From positions 3,208,282-3,272,281 of the forward strand of contig NW_004454266.1 of the NCBI RefSeq assembly GCF_000283155.1: a stretch of DNA of 64,000 bases, written 5' to 3'. Positions 61,112-64,000 of this stretch are shown here, in pieces. This DNA is from Ceratotherium simum simum. Taxonomy: Eukaryota > Chordata > Mammalia > Perissodactyla > Rhinocerotidae. A program made the translations under genes and the position numbers. Numbering within the stretch: the stretch's first letter is position 1; each line of letters opens with the position of its first letter. The notes below the pieces were generated by a model. That model ran no database searches. It saw nothing but the letters and a program-made list of their open reading frames with translations, and was not told where the DNA came from.

Positions 61112-62049
61112 ATGGAACAGAAAAATGGAAGTTCTCTCACGGGGTTTATACTACTGGGTTTCTCTGACAGGCCTCAACTGGAGCTAGTCCTCTTTGTGGT
61201 TCTTTTGATCTTGTATATCTTCGCTTTGCTGGGAAACACCACCATCGTTGCATTGTCCCATCTGGACCCACATCTTCACACCCATATGTACTTTTTCCTC
61301 TCCAACCTCAGCTTTCTGGACCTGTGTTACACTACCAACATTGTTCCACAGTTCGTGGTTAACCTCAGGGGATCAGACAAATATATCTCGTTTGGTGGTT
61401 GTGTAGCTCAGCTGTACATCTCTCTAGGGTTGGGATGTACAGAATGTTTTCCCTTAGGAGTCATGGCATTTGACCGCTATGTGGCTGTCTGCAGGCCCCT
61501 CCACTACACAGTAATCATGCACCCCCGTCTCTGTGCCCTGATGGCTTCTGCTTCATGGCTCTTTGATGTTGCTAACTCTTCGTTGCAGACAGTGCTCTTC
61601 TTCTTTTTACCACTTTGTGGGAGAAATAAATTAGACCACTTCTTTTGTGGATTCCTGCATTGCTGAAGCTTGCCTGTGTTGACACCACTATGATTGAGTC
61701 TGAGATCTTCTTTGTCAGTGCCATGGATCTTCTTTTACCTGTTGCATTTATCATGTTCTCCAATGGTCGGATAGTCAGGGCCATTTTAAGAATAAAGTCT
61801 GCAGCAGGGCAGAGAAAAGCATTTGGCACATGTGGGTCCCACCTCACAGTGGTCACTCTGTTCTATGGCACAGCCATCTATGCGTATCTCCAGCCCAGCA
61901 GCAACTACTCTCAGGATCAGGGCAAGCTCATATCTCTCTTCTACACCATCATCACTCCCATGATCAACCCCCTCATCTATACGCTGCGGAACAAGGATGT
62001 GAAGGGAGCAATGAGGAAGGTGCTTTGGAAGGACTATGACTCCAGGTGA
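61112..62049 (+). pseudogene. Olfactory receptor pseudogene, duplicate of 37648-38586
   Basis: Starts MEQKNGSS like the intact copy and follows it through the TM3 motif [10 protein letters not shown]. One base is missing at about 61650, just after the codon for C179 in extracellular loop 2. The shifted frame meets TGA at 61664-61666, giving 184 residues that lack TM5-TM7. Downstream, the original frame stays open to 62049 and still contains KAFGTCGSH and PMINPLIY, so this is the only disabling lesion in the body of the gene. Another change is P to H in the LHTPMYFFL motif (residue 58). Decay is recent relative to the duplication. A sequencing error is the main alternative. Confidence 0.92.
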
Positions 62050-64000
62050 CTGGGCAAAGAAGACACTTTAATGGGAGGACTTTGAGTATCAGAGCTCTTA
62101 AGATTTTGTGTCCTCCAGGTGTCATCCAAAATTTCCCTTCACAGCTCTCAAGAGAATTTCCTTACCTCATTCTCCTGTGAAAATGAGTGTTCAACTTCTA
62201 AGTTCATGGATTCATTCCAGCCTCTGGAGATGCTGATTTTGTTTTTCTAGAGTGTCTGCATTTTATTTATTATTTTTAACAGCTCCACAGATTTTTCTTG
62301 TTTGCACCCCCATTTGAGAATTTATTCCATTTCCACTTGCAAAAAGACATTTAAGTTCATACCGTAAAGGCACAGCCAAATAAGACCATAAAACCACTGA
62401 AACACTGTGATAATAGGAACCTTTTAGCATTTTCTAGCAGTTGTTAGAAGGCTATCACTTATTCTTGAATTTTGATCATGACTCTATTATAATTCCATAG
62501 GTTGACTATATTAGAGGGTTTTCACAGAAGTAGGTGGGAAAATTTTGGGAAAAACAAACTTTAAGGTCAAAGAAAAACTTGCTAACATCAGTCCTGATAA
62601 AGCCATTCCGAAATTATGTCCTACTGTAACCTCACCACCGTGGCAGCCATTTTATGTAGGATTCATTTTAGTGTAGGCTGCACACAGGACCACTGGGTGA
62701 AGGGTAAAATGCAATGCTACCAGTGACAATGGTAGCCCTTAGCTGGTAGTAACACCGGGTAGTGCTTACATACAATTTTGTACATAGCAGGGAAATATCG
62801 ATGTGAGGTATGGGAGTTGGTTATTTTAAATTTGCAAGTCACCTTCTTCCTTTCTACAAATGACTTTTGATGATATTATCATATCTGAATAGTATGTAAC
62901 CAAAGTCCTGTTTCATATTACACATTTTACCTACAGTAATGCAGCAAAAGTTTCAAAGTGTAAAGTATGTTTAGATTTCTCTCTTCATACCACTGAATAA
63001 ATTGTTTGATTCAGGCAGCTATTGGTCAGGGAATTGTATCTCACATCTGGCCAATAGTCCATATAATTTGAATTCAGTGACATATTATAAAAATATGAGA
63101 AGTGGCCCCTTATTCCCAGGAAAACACTGTATTTTGTGGAAGTTTACTGAGGGTAACCTGGAGGAAATGTAAAGAATAAAGAAAGTGTGTATTAATTTTT
63201 AAAAATGTCTATATGCCTAAGCTGTACAAACAGTCATCTCATTATGAAATAACTGGTATAGAATTCTGAATTATGAGTAATAAATGTAAACATTCCAGAA
63301 AAATTGAATCTGACATTCTAGCCCTTAGAGCCCCACTTAAGCTCCGTTTGCAGTGTGAATTTGTTTTGGGATATGAATCCTGGATTTTGAACATATTTAC
63401 TATAATGAACAGCATATTTAGTCCATAGAGGTTAGAGCTTTGATGATGTCATTGTCACAGAAATGTTTATGTAAATATAGGTTTTCCCAACATGTAGCAC
63501 AGTGCAGGTAAATACATGTGTGTTCCGGGTGGAGACATAAACATAACAATTATCATACAATTTCTGACCCTGACAACTAAACTGCATCCTCTCGGGCCTT
63601 GAACTCCCTCCGTTGATCGTGCTCATGACAAGTGATTTTGCAAGAGACACTGGCTGGCAAGCTGGAAATGACAGCTAGGACAAAATATACGGATGGTCAA
63701 GATTCCATCTATATCGTTAATAGCATCCCAGTATTCACACTTGAAATCAATACTTGGGAAAACTTATATTTTGACACCATAGTAATGCTTAACGTATACC
63801 AGTACAAAAACAGTTTTGGAAATATGTTTACCCACAATCGTGACAAATTTCCCACTCTCCATTATTATTCAACAGCACCATGATAGTTATACCCAAATGG
63901 TCACTTTAAAATTCCACAAATGAACTTTCTTTGGCGCAGAAAACCTCAGGGTCTCATGAAGCTGCAGATCCTATGGTTCTGGCTGAGCAACTACTTCTCT
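62050..64000. other. 3' flank of OR pseudogene, end of window
   Basis: Collinear with 38.6-40.94 kb minus the LTR at 40036-40491. The last 35 bases match about 41450-41475, skipping the candidate LTR. No gene; the open frame at 63632-63883 matches a shorter one at 40573-40857 that overlaps frame-breaking indels. Confidence 0.6.

Larger units (their letters stand above)
50640..64000 (+). repeat. Segmental duplication, copy 2 (continues beyond window)
   Basis: Direct repeat of copy 1 (see 25820-41500). It starts immediately right of an L1 ORF2 fragment; a short CTAATACA-rich stretch at 50610-50640 resembles the last bases of the MLT1-like LTR that borders copy 1. It runs without a detected end to the window edge, apart from a possible gap near 63965. 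Confidence 0.95.

Overview
This is nuclear DNA from a placental mammal, almost certainly a perissodactyl and most likely the horse lineage. The diagnostic evidence is the repeated tRNA-derived SINE of the ERE (equine repetitive element) type: nine copies, most about 240 bp, with 5' ends like GGGGCCGGCC, a B-box-like GGTTCGGATCC, and tails containing the motif CCTGAGCTAACATC on the opposite strand. Rhinoceros or tapir cannot be excluded by eye. The window is AT-rich, dominated by LINE-1, and gene-poor. No multi-exon gene, rRNA, tRNA gene or CRISPR array was seen.

Layout. 1-11.9 kb is a patchwork of old fragments: an ERE stub, an MLT1-like LTR, old L1 3' ends, a probable L2, and two larger degraded L1 pieces on opposite strands. 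11.9-25.3 kb is one old degraded L1 on the + strand, split by a younger near-complete L1 (17.2-24.5 kb). That younger L1 keeps a full-length ORF1, has a broken ORF2, and carries an ERE inside ORF2. An MLT1-like LTR (25.4-25.8 kb) marks the left edge of a segmental duplication.

The duplication is the main structural feature. About 25.82-41.5 kb (copy 1) is repeated head-to-tail from about 50.64 kb to the right edge (copy 2), a pitch of about 24.8 kb. Each copy holds one single-exon olfactory receptor (OR) reading frame of family 2 type. The copy 1 gene is intact (312 aa). The copy 2 gene is a pseudogene disabled by a one-base deletion. Between the copies lie a near-full-length - strand L1 (42.05-49.17 kb, with its own ERE) and a fragment of L1 ORF2.

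The duplication dates the transposon insertions. Copy 1 has at least six mobile-element insertions absent from copy 2 (three L1, two ERE, one LTR, and probably a second LTR). Copy 2 has one ERE absent from copy 1, plus a small inverted duplication not found in copy 1. Old elements shared by both copies (MIR, MER5A-like, a LINE 3' fragment) predate the duplication.

The only functional protein-coding gene supported here is the OR at 37648-38586; it would encode an odorant-sensing GPCR in olfactory neurons. I found no convincing new biological system. The items of most interest are the duplicated OR pair with unequal decay, three target-site copies around adjacent ERE and L1 insertions at 4.3-5.06 kb, a twin-primed L1 with perfect target duplications, and a deletion scar at the nested-L1 junction.
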